Below, one piece after another: positions 23,264 to 31,555 of a DNA stretch of 64,000 bases. Origin of the DNA: Silanimonas lenta DSM 16282 (GTDB taxonomy: Bacteria; Pseudomonadota; Gammaproteobacteria; Xanthomonadales; Xanthomonadaceae). Position 1 is the first letter of the stretch. The number at the start of each line of letters is the position of its first letter. Location of the stretch: the NCBI RefSeq assembly GCF_000429065.1, contig NZ_KE386844.1, positions 309,173 through 373,172 of the forward strand, read 5' to 3'. Position numbers and translations under genes: made by a program. The notes beneath the pieces are model-generated. The model was given only the letters and a program-made list of their open reading frames with translations, had not been told where the DNA came from and made no database searches.

Positions 23264-23292
23264 TTGACGGAAAAACCGGGAGTGCGTAGGAT
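23264..23292 (+). promoter_or_regulatory. Sigma-70 promoter of rpmH-rnpA-yidC
   Basis: A -35 TTGACG (23264-23269) and -10 TAGGAT (23287-23292) lie at the ideal 17-bp spacing, giving a start near 23299 and a leader of about 30 nt before rpmH. It is back to back with the dnaA promoter. Confidence 0.72.
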
Positions 23293-23328
23293 CCCGCCTC
23301 TTTTCCTGCCCCATCGAACAGGTGACCC

Positions 23329-23469
23329 ATGGCCACCAAGCGCACCTACCAGCCCAGCAACCTCAAGCGCAAGCGCGACCACGGCTTCCGCGCCCGCATG
23401 GCGACCGCCGAGGGCCGCAAGATCCTGTCGCGCCGCCGCGCCAAGGGCCGCAAGCGCCTCAGCGCCTGA
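23329..23469 (+). CDS. rpmH: 50S ribosomal protein L34
   Basis: The 46-residue basic protein [20 protein letters not shown] with a tail ending [10 protein letters not shown] is a textbook L34 of the large ribosomal subunit. It starts the rpmH-rnpA-yidC-mnmE run, divergent from dnaA, the conserved arrangement at gammaproteobacterial origins. The start has a ribosome-binding AGGTG just upstream. Confidence 0.98.
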   Translation: MATKRTYQPSNLKRKRDHGFRARMATAEGRKILSRRRAKGRKRLSA

Positions 23470-23491
23470 TCCCGGTGGCTTCGCCGCCGGC

Positions 23492-23965
23492 ATGCGAGGC
23501 CTAGACGCCCGCTTTCCGGTCGAGGTCCGCGTCCGCAGCGGGCGCGAGTACCGCGAAGCCTTCGCCGACAGCCGGCGCGTGGCCACGCGCCACTTCAGCC
23601 TCCATCTGCGTTCCCGCGATGGGGGCTTTTGCCGTTTGGGAATGGCGGTGAGCCGCAAGGTCAGCCCCGACGCCGTGGTGCGCAACCGCATCAAGCGGCA
23701 GATCCGCGAGAGCTTCCGCCAGCGTCGCCACGGCCTGCCCGCCGGCGACTGCATCGTGGTGGCCCGGGTGGGGGCCGGAGCCCTCGGCAAGGCCGCCCTG
23801 CGCGCCGAGCTCGAGACCCTCTGGCAACGCCTGCTCGCGTTGCCGCCATCCCCGCCCGCCGGCACAATCGCCCCGGCCGCGACCCCGGGGCCCGAGCCCC
23901 CATCGTCTCCGCATTCCGAATCCCCATCCAGCCCCGCGCGCCCGTCGGCGCCAGCGGGCGAGTGA
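23492..23965 (+). CDS. rnpA: Ribonuclease P protein component
   Basis: RnpA is the protein subunit of RNase P, which trims the 5' end of tRNA precursors. From ATG 23492 it has 157 residues. The core reads REYREAFADSRRVATRHFSL and GMAVSRKVSPDAVVRNRIKR followed by QIRESFR, the RNA-binding signature. The last 40 or so residues are a low-complexity proline/serine/alanine tail after LWQRLLALPP, unusual for the family. It ends 4 nt before yidC, leaving no room for the yidD gene often found here. Confidence 0.94.
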   Translation: MRGLDARFPVEVRVRSGREYREAFADSRRVATRHFSLHLRSRDGGFCRLGMAVSRKVSPDAVVRNRIKRQIRESFRQRRHGLPAGDCIVVARVGAGALGKAALRAELETLWQRLLALPPSPPAGTIAPAATPGPEPPSSPHSESPSSPARPSAPAGE

Positions 23966-23969
23966 CCGA

Positions 23970-25724
23970 ATGAACCAGAACCGTGCCTTCCTCCTGTTCG
24001 CCTGGGTTGCCCTGGCGATCCTGCTCGCCTTCGAATGGACCCGCTTCACCGCCACGCCGCCCGCGGCACCGCCCGCGCCGCCGCCGACCGCCACGGTGGA
24101 GAGCAGTGATGCGGGGCTGCCGACCGCCGCCGACCTGCCGCAGGCCTCCGCCGCTCCGGTGGCTGGCGCGGTAGCGGTCAGCGACGGCCTGCCGACTCTG
24201 GCCGATGCTCCGGCGCCGGCCCTCGCCCCGGCCAGCCTTCGTTCCGCCGCTGGCCGCGAGCTCGAACTACTCACCGACGTGCTGCGCCTGCGCATCGACA
24301 GCCGGGGCGGCGCCCTAGTGTTCGCCGAGCTGCTCACCTATCCGGTGGACCAGGAAGACCGCAGCAAGGGCAATGTCATCCTGCTCGACCGCGAGGCTAC
24401 TCGCTTCGAGGTGGCGCAGAGCGGCTGGCTCGCCGCCAGCCCCGCCCCCGGTGGTGATGCCCTGTGGACCTTCGAGCAGGAGGCTTCTCGCCTCGTCCTC
24501 GCCGAAGGGCAGGACCGGCTGGAGGTGCCGCTCGTCTGGCGCGACGAGGCCTCCGGTCTCGTCGCCCGCAAGATCTACACGCTGGAACGCGGCAGCTATG
24601 CCATCAGCGTGCGCCACGAGCTCGAGAACGCCGGCACGGCGGCCTTCAGCGGCAGCCTGTTCCACCAGATCCTGAAGCGCCCGCCGCCGCCGCCGGCCAA
24701 GAGCTCGATGTTCACCAACCCGGAGAGCTTCAGCTTCGTCGGCGCGGCCTGGTACACCGCCACCGATCACTTCGAGAAGCGCAAGTTCGAGGACTTCGCC
24801 GGCAAGGGCCCGCTCGACAAGGCCACCACCGGCGGCTGGTTCGCCATGCTGCGCCACCACTTCCTCTCGGCCTGGGTGCCGCCGAAGGACAAGGCGCACA
24901 CCCTCTCCCTGCACACGGTGGAAGGCAACCGCTTCGCCATCCGCAGCGTGGGCCAGCCGCTGATGGTGGCTCCCGGCGAGCGCGTGGCGATCGATTCCAT
25001 CCTGTGGGTGGGACCGAAGCTGCAGGCGCCGATGAAGGCCATCGATCCTACCCTGCCGCTCTCGCTCGACTACGGCATCTTCAGCTTCCTCGCCCAGCCG
25101 CTGTTCTGGGTGCTGAACTGGCTGCACGGCCTGTTCGGCAACTGGGGCTGGGCCATCATCGGCATCGTGGTGCTGCTGAAGCTGGTGCTCTATCCGGTCT
25201 CGGCCAAGCAGTACCAGAGCATGGCCCGTATGCGCGCCGTCGCCCCGCGCATCGAGCAGCTCAAGGAGCGCTATGGCGAGGACCGCATGAAGTTCAACCA
25301 GGCGATGATGGAGCTGTACCAGAAGGAGAAGATCAATCCGCTGGGCGGCTGCCTGCCGATGCTGGTGCCGATCCCGATCTTCCTCGCGCTCTACTGGGTG
25401 CTGCTGGAGTCGGTGGAGCTGCGCCAGGCGCCGTGGATCCTCTGGATCGACAACCTCACCGCGCCCGACCCCTACTTCATCCTGCCCGCGCTGAATCTCG
25501 CAGTGATGTGGCTGACGCAGAAGCTCACGCCCAGCCCGGGCATGGACCCGATGCAGAAGAAGATGCTGCAGTGGATGCCGGTGGTGTTCGGTGTGCTGTT
25601 CGCCTTCTTCCCCTCGGGCCTGGTGCTGTACTGGTTCACGAACGGCCTGCTCGGCCTGGCCCAGCAGTGGTGGATGACCAAGCGCTACGGCGAGACGCCG
25701 GCGCTGCCGGCCAAGGCGAAGTAA
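23970..25724 (+). CDS. yidC: Membrane protein insertase YidC
   Basis: YidC inserts and folds inner-membrane proteins, alone or with SecYEG. The 584-residue protein has an N-terminal anchor, an alanine/proline-rich linker, the large periplasmic beta domain (about residues 90-370), and the conserved five-helix core with NWGWAIIGIVVLLKLVLYPV, MMELYQKEKINPLGGCLPML and the C-terminal FAFFPSGLVLYWFTNGLLGL. It lies directly after rnpA and 20 nt before mnmE. Confidence 0.98.
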   Translation: MNQNRAFLLFAWVALAILLAFEWTRFTATPPAAPPAPPPTATVESSDAGLPTAADLPQASAAPVAGAVAVSDGLPTLADAPAPALAPASLRSAAGRELELLTDVLRLRIDSRGGALVFAELLTYPVDQEDRSKGNVILLDREATRFEVAQSGWLAASPAPGGDALWTFEQEASRLVLAEGQDRLEVPLVWRDEASGLVARKIYTLERGSYAISVRHELENAGTAAFSGSLFHQILKRPPPPPAKSSMFTNPESFSFVGAAWYTATDHFEKRKFEDFAGKGPLDKATTGGWFAMLRHHFLSAWVPPKDKAHTLSLHTVEGNRFAIRSVGQPLMVAPGERVAIDSILWVGPKLQAPMKAIDPTLPLSLDYGIFSFLAQPLFWVLNWLHGLFGNWGWAIIGIVVLLKLVLYPVSAKQYQSMARMRAVAPRIEQLKERYGEDRMKFNQAMMELYQKEKINPLGGCLPMLVPIPIFLALYWVLLESVELRQAPWILWIDNLTAPDPYFILPALNLAVMWLTQKLTPSPGMDPMQKKMLQWMPVVFGVLFAFFPSGLVLYWFTNGLLGLAQQWWMTKRYGETPALPAKAK

Positions 25725-25744
25725 GCGCCGGAGGCAGGCCGGGG

Positions 25745-27118
25745 GTGTTGCGCGACACCATCGTCGCCATTGCCACGCCCGCCGGGCGGGCCGGCATCGG
25801 CGTGCTGCGGCTTTCCGGGCCGCGTGCCTTTGCCATCGCGGCGGCGCTCACCGGGCCTGCGGAGGCGGGCTTCGTGCCGCGCCCGCGCCATGCGCATTAC
25901 CGGCGCTTCTGCGAGGCCGACGGCGAGGTGATCGACGACGGCCTGCTGATCGCCTTCCCGGCGCCCCACAGCTTCACCGGCGAGGACGTGGTGGAACTGC
26001 AGGGCCATGGCAATCCGCTGCTCCTGGCCCGGCTGCAGGCCCGCTGCGTGGCGCTGGGCGCCCGGCCGGCACGCCCCGGCGAGTTCAGTGAGCGCGCCTT
26101 CCTCGAGGGCAGGATCGACCTGGCCCAGGCCGAAGCGGTGGCCGACCTGATCGCCGCTTCCTCCGAGGCGGCCTTGCGCGCCGCGCGGCGCTCGCTCGAC
26201 GGCGTGTTCAGCGCCCGCGTGGCCGAGGTGGTGGAAGCCCTCACGGCGCTGCGGGTGTATGTGGAGGCGGCGATCGATTTCCCGGAGGAGGAGATCGATT
26301 TTCTCGCCGCCGCGGAACTGCGCGAACGCCTGGCTGGGGTCGAGGCCCTGCATGCCGCCCTGCGTGCCGATGCCGCCCGCGGCCAGCGCCTCGTCGACGG
26401 CTTGCATGTAGTGCTGGTCGGTGCGCCGAATGCCGGCAAGAGTGCGTTGATGAATGCCCTCGCCGGCGCCGAGCGTGCCATCGTCACCCCGCTTCCCGGT
26501 ACCACCCGCGATCTCTTGCGCGAAGTGCTGCGCCTCGAGGACATGGAGTTCACCCTAGTGGACACCGCCGGCCTGCGCGAGACCGCTGATCCGATCGAGC
26601 AGGAGGGCATCCGCCGTGCCCGGGCCGAGCGCCGGCGTGCCGACCTGGTACTGGCTCTGCTCGACGACCGCGAGGCCGAGGCCGCCCTGCCGCGGTTGGC
26701 CGCCGAGCTGGCCGCCGACCGCGAAGGCGATGTGCCGGGTCCGGCCCTGCTCTGGCTGCATACCCATGCCGATCTCACAGGGCGGCTGGGCGCGGAGGAG
26801 CGGCGTGCCGACGGCCTGCACCTGTGGATCGATGCCCGCCGCGGCGAGGGCCTGGAAGCCCTGCGCCGCACCCTGCGCGAGGCCGCCGCCGGCGAGGGCG
26901 CGGAGGGCAGCTTCTCGGCGCGGGCGCGGCATGTGGAGGCGATCGGGCGTGCCGGCCAGCATCTCGCCGCTGCCGCCGCGCAGCTCCGGGCCGGGCAGGG
27001 CGAACTCGCGGCGGAGGAGCTGCGGCTTGCGCAGGCGGCCTATGGCGAGATCACCGGCGCGGTGAGTGCCGATGCCCTGCTCGGCCGCATCTTCTCGAGC
27101 TTCTGCATCGGGAAGTGA
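25745..27118 (+). CDS. mnmE: tRNA modification GTPase MnmE
   Basis: MnmE works with MnmG to add the carboxymethylaminomethyl group to wobble uridine in some tRNAs. The likely start is GTG 25745, preceded by a GGAG sequence, giving 457 residues; TTG 25748 is an alternative. The N-terminal domain reads RDTIVAIATPAGRAGIGVLR. The GTPase domain has G1 GAPNAGKSALMNAL and G3 DTAGLRE, and the C-terminal CIGK cysteine motif is intact. It closes the rpmH-rnpA-yidC-mnmE group. Confidence 0.96.
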   Translation: MLRDTIVAIATPAGRAGIGVLRLSGPRAFAIAAALTGPAEAGFVPRPRHAHYRRFCEADGEVIDDGLLIAFPAPHSFTGEDVVELQGHGNPLLLARLQARCVALGARPARPGEFSERAFLEGRIDLAQAEAVADLIAASSEAALRAARRSLDGVFSARVAEVVEALTALRVYVEAAIDFPEEEIDFLAAAELRERLAGVEALHAALRADAARGQRLVDGLHVVLVGAPNAGKSALMNALAGAERAIVTPLPGTTRDLLREVLRLEDMEFTLVDTAGLRETADPIEQEGIRRARAERRRADLVLALLDDREAEAALPRLAAELAADREGDVPGPALLWLHTHADLTGRLGAEERRADGLHLWIDARRGEGLEALRRTLREAAAGEGAEGSFSARARHVEAIGRAGQHLAAAAAQLRAGQGELAAEELRLAQAAYGEITGAVSADALLGRIFSSFCIGK

Positions 27119-27148
27119 GGCCGTCTTCGCGCCCGGTGCGGAGGGCCC

Positions 27149-27595
27149 CTACTGGCGGATCACCTCGCGCCGCATCGGCGCCAGGATCGCCAGCAGCTCG
27201 TTCTGGGCCGACAGCGGCACGCCGCGGGCGCGCATCGCGTCCACGAGGTGTTCCACGAGAGCGTTGAAGTCGGCCTCGGTCAGGCCCAGCCCGGCATGCG
27301 CGGCGCGCATGTCGCGGCCGCCGTAGGTGCAGGGGCCGCCGCTGAGGGCGCAGAGCCGTTCGACCAAGCGTTCGTGCAGGTTCACCAGGTCGGCCTCGAC
27401 GAAGTCCTCGGCGATGCGCGGGTCGGCCACGCTGCGCGCCAGGAGGTCGAAGCTGATGGCATCGATGCCCTCCGCGCCGCCGAGGCGCTCGTAGAGGCTG
27501 GCCTTCGGCGCGCCGGTGCTGGCGCAGCCGGCCAGCAGCAGGGCGAGCAGCGCGGCGCGCAGGCTGCGCTCAGTGGCTGAGCTGTAGCGAGACAT
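27149..27595 (-). CDS. Truncated haemoglobin (group 1) lipoprotein
   Basis: The 148-residue protein has a lipoprotein signal (ALLALLLAGCAS, cysteine near residue 24) followed by a group 1 truncated globin fold: LYERLGGAEGIDAIS, the glycine-rich YGGRDMRAAHAGLGL with the proximal haem histidine, and a helix NALVEHLVDAM. The position of the usual B10 tyrosine appears to be aspartate, so ligand chemistry may differ. A membrane-anchored globin should sit in the periplasm. It overlaps the DUF3034 gene by 26 nt and is last in a four-gene operon. Confidence 0.85.
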   Translation of the reverse strand: MSRYSSATERSLRAALLALLLAGCASTGAPKASLYERLGGAEGIDAISFDLLARSVADPRIAEDFVEADLVNLHERLVERLCALSGGPCTYGGRDMRAAHAGLGLTEADFNALVEHLVDAMRARGVPLSAQNELLAILAPMRREVIRQ

Positions 27596-28457
27596 ACCAG
27601 GCCTCCTGTCGGTCGAGGGTGGCGATGGCGCCGAGGTCGGCGTAGGCCGCGACCACCGCCACGCGCTTGTTGGGGAACCAGGCGACGAACACGTCCTTCC
27701 AGTCGTGCTCGCGGGCGAAGCCGAGGTTGTCGGGCTTCTGCCGGTACTCCACGCCCACCGCCCAGCGCGGGTCGAGCAGCACCGCCACGCTGGCCTCGCC
27801 CAGCAGGGAGCGGCCGCGCCGCGCATCGCCGCCGAAGCCGAGCAGGCCGGTCTGGTTGGCGTTGCTGCTGCGGAGCACGCCGTTGAGGAGGAGGTGCCGG
27901 CCCCCGGCGCCGCCGAGGAAGAGCTTGGTGGCGGCGAGGTAGACGTCGTTGCCGCTGTCGTCCACCGCCCCCACGAGGGAGGGCACGAGGAAATCACGCT
28001 GGCGCTTGTGTTGCAGGCCGAGGCTGAGCTGCGGCCAGGGGCCGTAGACGAGGTCGCCGGCAAGCCGCAACTTGGCGTGGGCGATGTCCTGGCGGAAGTG
28101 GCGCGTCGGCAGGCCCAGCGCATCGGCCAGGGTGGCCAGGCCGAAGTCCTGGCGCGCCAGCCCGATTTCCACGCGGTTGCGCCAGCCCAGCGCGATGCCG
28201 CGGCTGGTCAGCGTATAGTCGCCGCTGTCGACGCGGGTGGCGAAGGCCGCCCCGCCCCATTGCTCCTCGGTGCCGTAACCGGCGATCACCGCCCAGGGCA
28301 CGATGCCCCCGCCGGCGCTGCCCTCGATGCTGCTGGCGCCGCCGGTGGCGAGCAGGCGGCCGGCGTGGCCGGTGGCTGACGGGGTGGCGATATCGCGAGC
28401 GGACGCAGGCGCGCCGGCGAGCAGCGCGATGGCGAGCCAGGGAACGATGCGTGTCAT
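27570..28457 (-). CDS. DUF3034 family protein, probable outer-membrane beta-barrel
   Basis: The 295-residue protein has a signal peptide (LAIALLAGAPASA) and alternating beta-strand sequence throughout, with GGASSIEGSAGGGIVPWAVI near the start and a final strand YVSLQLSH typical of outer-membrane barrels. It matches DUF3034 in pattern; no function is known. It overlaps the upstream GGDEF-EAL gene in an ATGA arrangement and the downstream globin gene by 26 nt, so these are co-translated. Confidence 0.83.
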   Translation of the reverse strand: MTRIVPWLAIALLAGAPASARDIATPSATGHAGRLLATGGASSIEGSAGGGIVPWAVIAGYGTEEQWGGAAFATRVDSGDYTLTSRGIALGWRNRVEIGLARQDFGLATLADALGLPTRHFRQDIAHAKLRLAGDLVYGPWPQLSLGLQHKRQRDFLVPSLVGAVDDSGNDVYLAATKLFLGGAGGRHLLLNGVLRSSNANQTGLLGFGGDARRGRSLLGEASVAVLLDPRWAVGVEYRQKPDNLGFAREHDWKDVFVAWFPNKRVAVVAAYADLGAIATLDRQEAWYVSLQLSH

Positions 28458-30823
28458 GCGGCGTGGTCCTCCTGCCGGTCGGGGCCGCGGGCGCGGAGCC
28501 AGTCGAGCAGGGCCTCGAGCGGCAGCGGGCGGCTGAAGTGGTAGCCCTGCGCCACGTCGCAGCGCAGGCGGGACAGCACCTCGAGGCCGACCTCGGTTTC
28601 CAGTCCCTCGGCCACCACCTTGAGGCCGAGGGCGTGGCCGAGCTGGACGATCGATTGCACGATGCGTTCGTCGTCGCTGCCGGGCGCGAGCTGCAGTACG
28701 AAGCTCTTGTCGATCTTCAGTTCGTCGGCCGGCAGGCGCTTCAGCTGCCCGAGCGAGCTCTGGCCGGTGCCGAAGTCGTCCACCGACACCCGTAGGCCTT
28801 CGGCGCGCAGGGCGTCGAGCGTGGCGACGGCGCGGTCGAGGTCGGCGAGCACGGCGCTCTCGGTGACCTCGACGATGACCTGCGCCGGCGGCACGCCATG
28901 GGCGCGCAGGCGGTCCATCACCGCCGCGCCGAGCCCCGGGTCGGCGAGGTCGATGGCGGAGAGGTTGATCGCCACCCCGTGGGTGAACCCGGCCGCCCGC
29001 CAGGCGGCGAGGTCGGCGAAGGCGCGCTCCAGCACCCAGCGGGTGAGGACGCCCACCAGGCCGGCCCGCTCGGCCAGCGGGATGAACTCGTCCGGGCCGA
29101 TGCGCCCGAGGGTGGGATGCGTCCAGCGCAGCAGGGCCTCGACATGGCGTACGTCGCGCGTCGCCACGTCCACCTTCGGCTGGTAGACGAGGCTGAACTG
29201 GCCGTCGTCGATGGCGCTGCGCAGCTCACCGACGATGGCCAGTTGCCGCAGGTGCTGCTCGTCCAGGCCCTCGCGGTAGAGCCCGATGCCCCGGCCCTCG
29301 CGCTTGGCGAGCTGGTTGGCGATCTCGACCCGGCGCAGGAGGGTGCGGGCATCGGGCAGGGCGCCGTCCGTGCCGCGGACGAAGGCCACCAGGCCGAGGT
29401 CGACCTCCAGGCGCAGCGGCGCCCCCTGCACGGCCATCGGCGCGGCCAGCGACTGTGCGAGGGCCTCGAAGCGCGCCTGCGCCGTGCCGGCGTCCATGGC
29501 CCAGAAGCCGATCAGGAATTCGTCGCCGCCGAGGCGGGCCACCAGGTCCTCGCCGCGCACGGCGGCACGCAGCCGGTTCGCCACCTCCACCAGCGCGAGG
29601 TCGCCATGCCCGTGCCCGAGCAGGTCGTTCACTTCGCGGAAGCGGCGCAGGTCGATCATGGCCAGCGTGCCCTGCATCAGCCGCCGGTCGGCGAGACGTG
29701 CGGCCAGCAACGCCAGCGCCCGCTCGCGGTTCGGCAGGCCGGTGAGGGCATCATGCCCGGCCTGGTGGACGATGCGCTGCTCGCGTTCGGCGATGCCCTG
29801 CTGCATGGCATTGAAGGCTTCGGCGAGGGTGGCGAACTCGTCGTTGCCCTCAACCGGCACCGTGGTGCCGTACTCGCCGCGGCGGATGCGCGAGGCGGCC
29901 CGCGCCAGCGCGCCCACCGGGCCGCTCACGCGCCGGCCGACGAGGCCGGCGGCCAGCATCGCCAGCACGGCGGCGGCCAGCGACAGCACCAGCACCTGGG
30001 CCTGAAGGCCGGCGTAAGGCGCCATGGCCAGCTCGCGGTCGGCGCCGATGAGCAGGTACACCGGGGAGAGGTGTTCGGCGGAGAGCCGGAGCGCCAGCCG
30101 CGGATCGCCGCCGTCTTCGGCTGGCAGCGTGATGCGCGCTGATCCGGACTCCAGCGCGGCGCGATCGGCGCTGCCTAGCTCCGCGCCCTGCAGGGTGCGC
30201 CAGCCGCTCCCATCGCGCAGCACCACGCCCGGGGCAAGGCCGGTGATGTCGGCCAACTCGTCCGTCTCCTCGCTGCCGAAGCCCTGGCCGAGGGCCAGCC
30301 AGCCCACGAGGTCGGGCGCGAACACCGGCACCAGGGCATAGCTCACCGCCTCGCCGGACAGGGCGATGATGCCGGCGGAGAAGCCGTCCTCCCGCGCCTC
30401 CGCCACCAGCCCGCCCAGGGCGGACTCGGGCAGCGACACCCCGGCGGGTAGCCGGTGCGCCAGCAGCGTCCCGTCAGCAGCGAGGATGGCGCCGTAAGGA
30501 GCGCCGATGCGGCGCTCGGCGCTCTCCAGCACCGATTCGAGCGTGGGCCCGTCCTGCAGGGCGATGGCTTCCTTGAAGCCGAAATCCTCGGCCAGCACCG
30601 CCACGCGCTCCAGCAGCTGCCGCAGCTTCGCCTCGTGCAGCCGGCCCCAGACCTTTTCCCCGACCCGCAGCTGGGCCTCGAGCTGCTGGTCGATGCTGCG
30701 CTCCACCGCCACCCGCACCGTGAGCCAGCCGGCGACCTGAAGCCCCACCACCAGGGCGGCCAGCAGCAGCACCAGCTTGGTGCCGAAGCGCAGGCCGCGT
30801 CGCGGAGGAGCCGCCTCGTCCAT
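28454..30823 (-). CDS. Bifunctional GGDEF-EAL sensor (c-di-GMP synthesis and breakdown)
   Basis: The 789-residue protein has a membrane helix (about 14-35), a periplasmic sensor of about 235 residues, a second helix near 270-290, a HAMP-like linker (RRVSGPVGALARAASRIRRG), then GGDEF and EAL domains. The cyclase site ARLGGDEF and its inhibitory site RGED are intact. So are the phosphodiesterase residues: HVEALLRW, INLS, EVTES, VDDFGTGQSS, ELKIDKSFV and VVAEGLETE. Both activities look possible. It lies 3 nt after the cupredoxin gene and overlaps DUF3034 by 4 nt, suggesting it senses a periplasmic state that those partners report. Confidence 0.92.
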   Translation of the reverse strand: MDEAAPPRRGLRFGTKLVLLLAALVVGLQVAGWLTVRVAVERSIDQQLEAQLRVGEKVWGRLHEAKLRQLLERVAVLAEDFGFKEAIALQDGPTLESVLESAERRIGAPYGAILAADGTLLAHRLPAGVSLPESALGGLVAEAREDGFSAGIIALSGEAVSYALVPVFAPDLVGWLALGQGFGSEETDELADITGLAPGVVLRDGSGWRTLQGAELGSADRAALESGSARITLPAEDGGDPRLALRLSAEHLSPVYLLIGADRELAMAPYAGLQAQVLVLSLAAAVLAMLAAGLVGRRVSGPVGALARAASRIRRGEYGTTVPVEGNDEFATLAEAFNAMQQGIAEREQRIVHQAGHDALTGLPNRERALALLAARLADRRLMQGTLAMIDLRRFREVNDLLGHGHGDLALVEVANRLRAAVRGEDLVARLGGDEFLIGFWAMDAGTAQARFEALAQSLAAPMAVQGAPLRLEVDLGLVAFVRGTDGALPDARTLLRRVEIANQLAKREGRGIGLYREGLDEQHLRQLAIVGELRSAIDDGQFSLVYQPKVDVATRDVRHVEALLRWTHPTLGRIGPDEFIPLAERAGLVGVLTRWVLERAFADLAAWRAAGFTHGVAINLSAIDLADPGLGAAVMDRLRAHGVPPAQVIVEVTESAVLADLDRAVATLDALRAEGLRVSVDDFGTGQSSLGQLKRLPADELKIDKSFVLQLAPGSDDERIVQSIVQLGHALGLKVVAEGLETEVGLEVLSRLRCDVAQGYHFSRPLPLEALLDWLRARGPDRQEDHAA

Positions 30824-30826
30824 GGC

Positions 30827-31486
30827 TCAGGGACGAGGCGGGGCCCGCAGGCGTTCCTGCAGGGCACGCAGGCGCTCATCGCCGCGCGGCGGCGGCGGCG
30901 GGGCGAGGGGAAGTTCGAGCACTTCGGCCGAGGTAGTTGGCAGCGTGATGCGGCGCTTTGGCGCCGCATCGATCGTCGGCAGGCGCTCGTGCCAGGCGGT
31001 GAGCAGGTACTCGCCGGGCGGCAGGTCCACCCGCGCCCGGCCCTCGGCATCGCTCAGGGCGAAATACGGCGTATCGACCACCACGATATAGCCCTTCATC
31101 CAGTCGTGGATGTTGCAGCCGAGGGTCACCACGCCGGCGCGGTCGAACACCACCGGTTCCGGCGGCGTGCCGGTATACAGCGGCAGCTCGAAGCGCTTGG
31201 CCGGGGAGAAGGAGTAGACCTGGTGGCGGATGCGGTCGCGGTTCGGGAAGTGGACCCGCGAGCCCTTGGTCACCACCAGCACGCGCGGTTCGAACTCGCT
31301 GTTCACCTGGTCCATCACCGCCTCCATCGGAACGGTGGCGGCGGCGCGACCGATCGGGCTCAGGGTGACGACGGCATTGGCAACCGGGCGGCCTTCGCTG
31401 AGGACGCGCACCTCCACGGCGGCGGCGGGAAGCGTCGCGAGGCCGAGCAGACCGGCAAGCAGGGCGGCGCAGCGGCGTGGGGCCAT
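30827..31486 (-). CDS. Cupredoxin-like 'methylamine utilization' periplasmic protein
   Basis: From ATG 31486, which has GGAG at proper spacing, the protein has 219 residues: a signal peptide (LLAGLLGLATLPAAA), then a cupredoxin-like beta domain with candidate copper ligands in RHQVYS and LGCNIHDWMKGY (His, Cys, His, Met), a carboxypeptidase-regulatory-like domain (YFALSDAEGRARVDLPPGEY), and a proline-rich end. Such proteins are often annotated as methylamine utilization proteins, but no methylamine genes are nearby. ATG 31498 is a second possible start. It heads the operon with the GGDEF-EAL protein. Confidence 0.82.
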   Translation of the reverse strand: MAPRRCAALLAGLLGLATLPAAAVEVRVLSEGRPVANAVVTLSPIGRAAATVPMEAVMDQVNSEFEPRVLVVTKGSRVHFPNRDRIRHQVYSFSPAKRFELPLYTGTPPEPVVFDRAGVVTLGCNIHDWMKGYIVVVDTPYFALSDAEGRARVDLPPGEYLLTAWHERLPTIDAAPKRRITLPTTSAEVLELPLAPPPPPRGDERLRALQERLRAPPRP

Positions 31487-31555
31487 GCACGGCTCCATAA
31501 GAACCAAGGTAGCCCGATCATAGCCAGTCCCCGGCGGCCGGGCGTGCAAACCCCG

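Noticed and set aside
24464..25744. Long N-terminal extension of the mnmE frame
   Set aside because: The extension lies within yidC in another frame and has shadow composition; the MnmE family start fits GTG 25745.
30827..31486. Evidence for a methylamine oxidation pathway
   Set aside because: The cupredoxin-like protein is often named for methylamine use, but no methylamine dehydrogenase or accessory genes are present.
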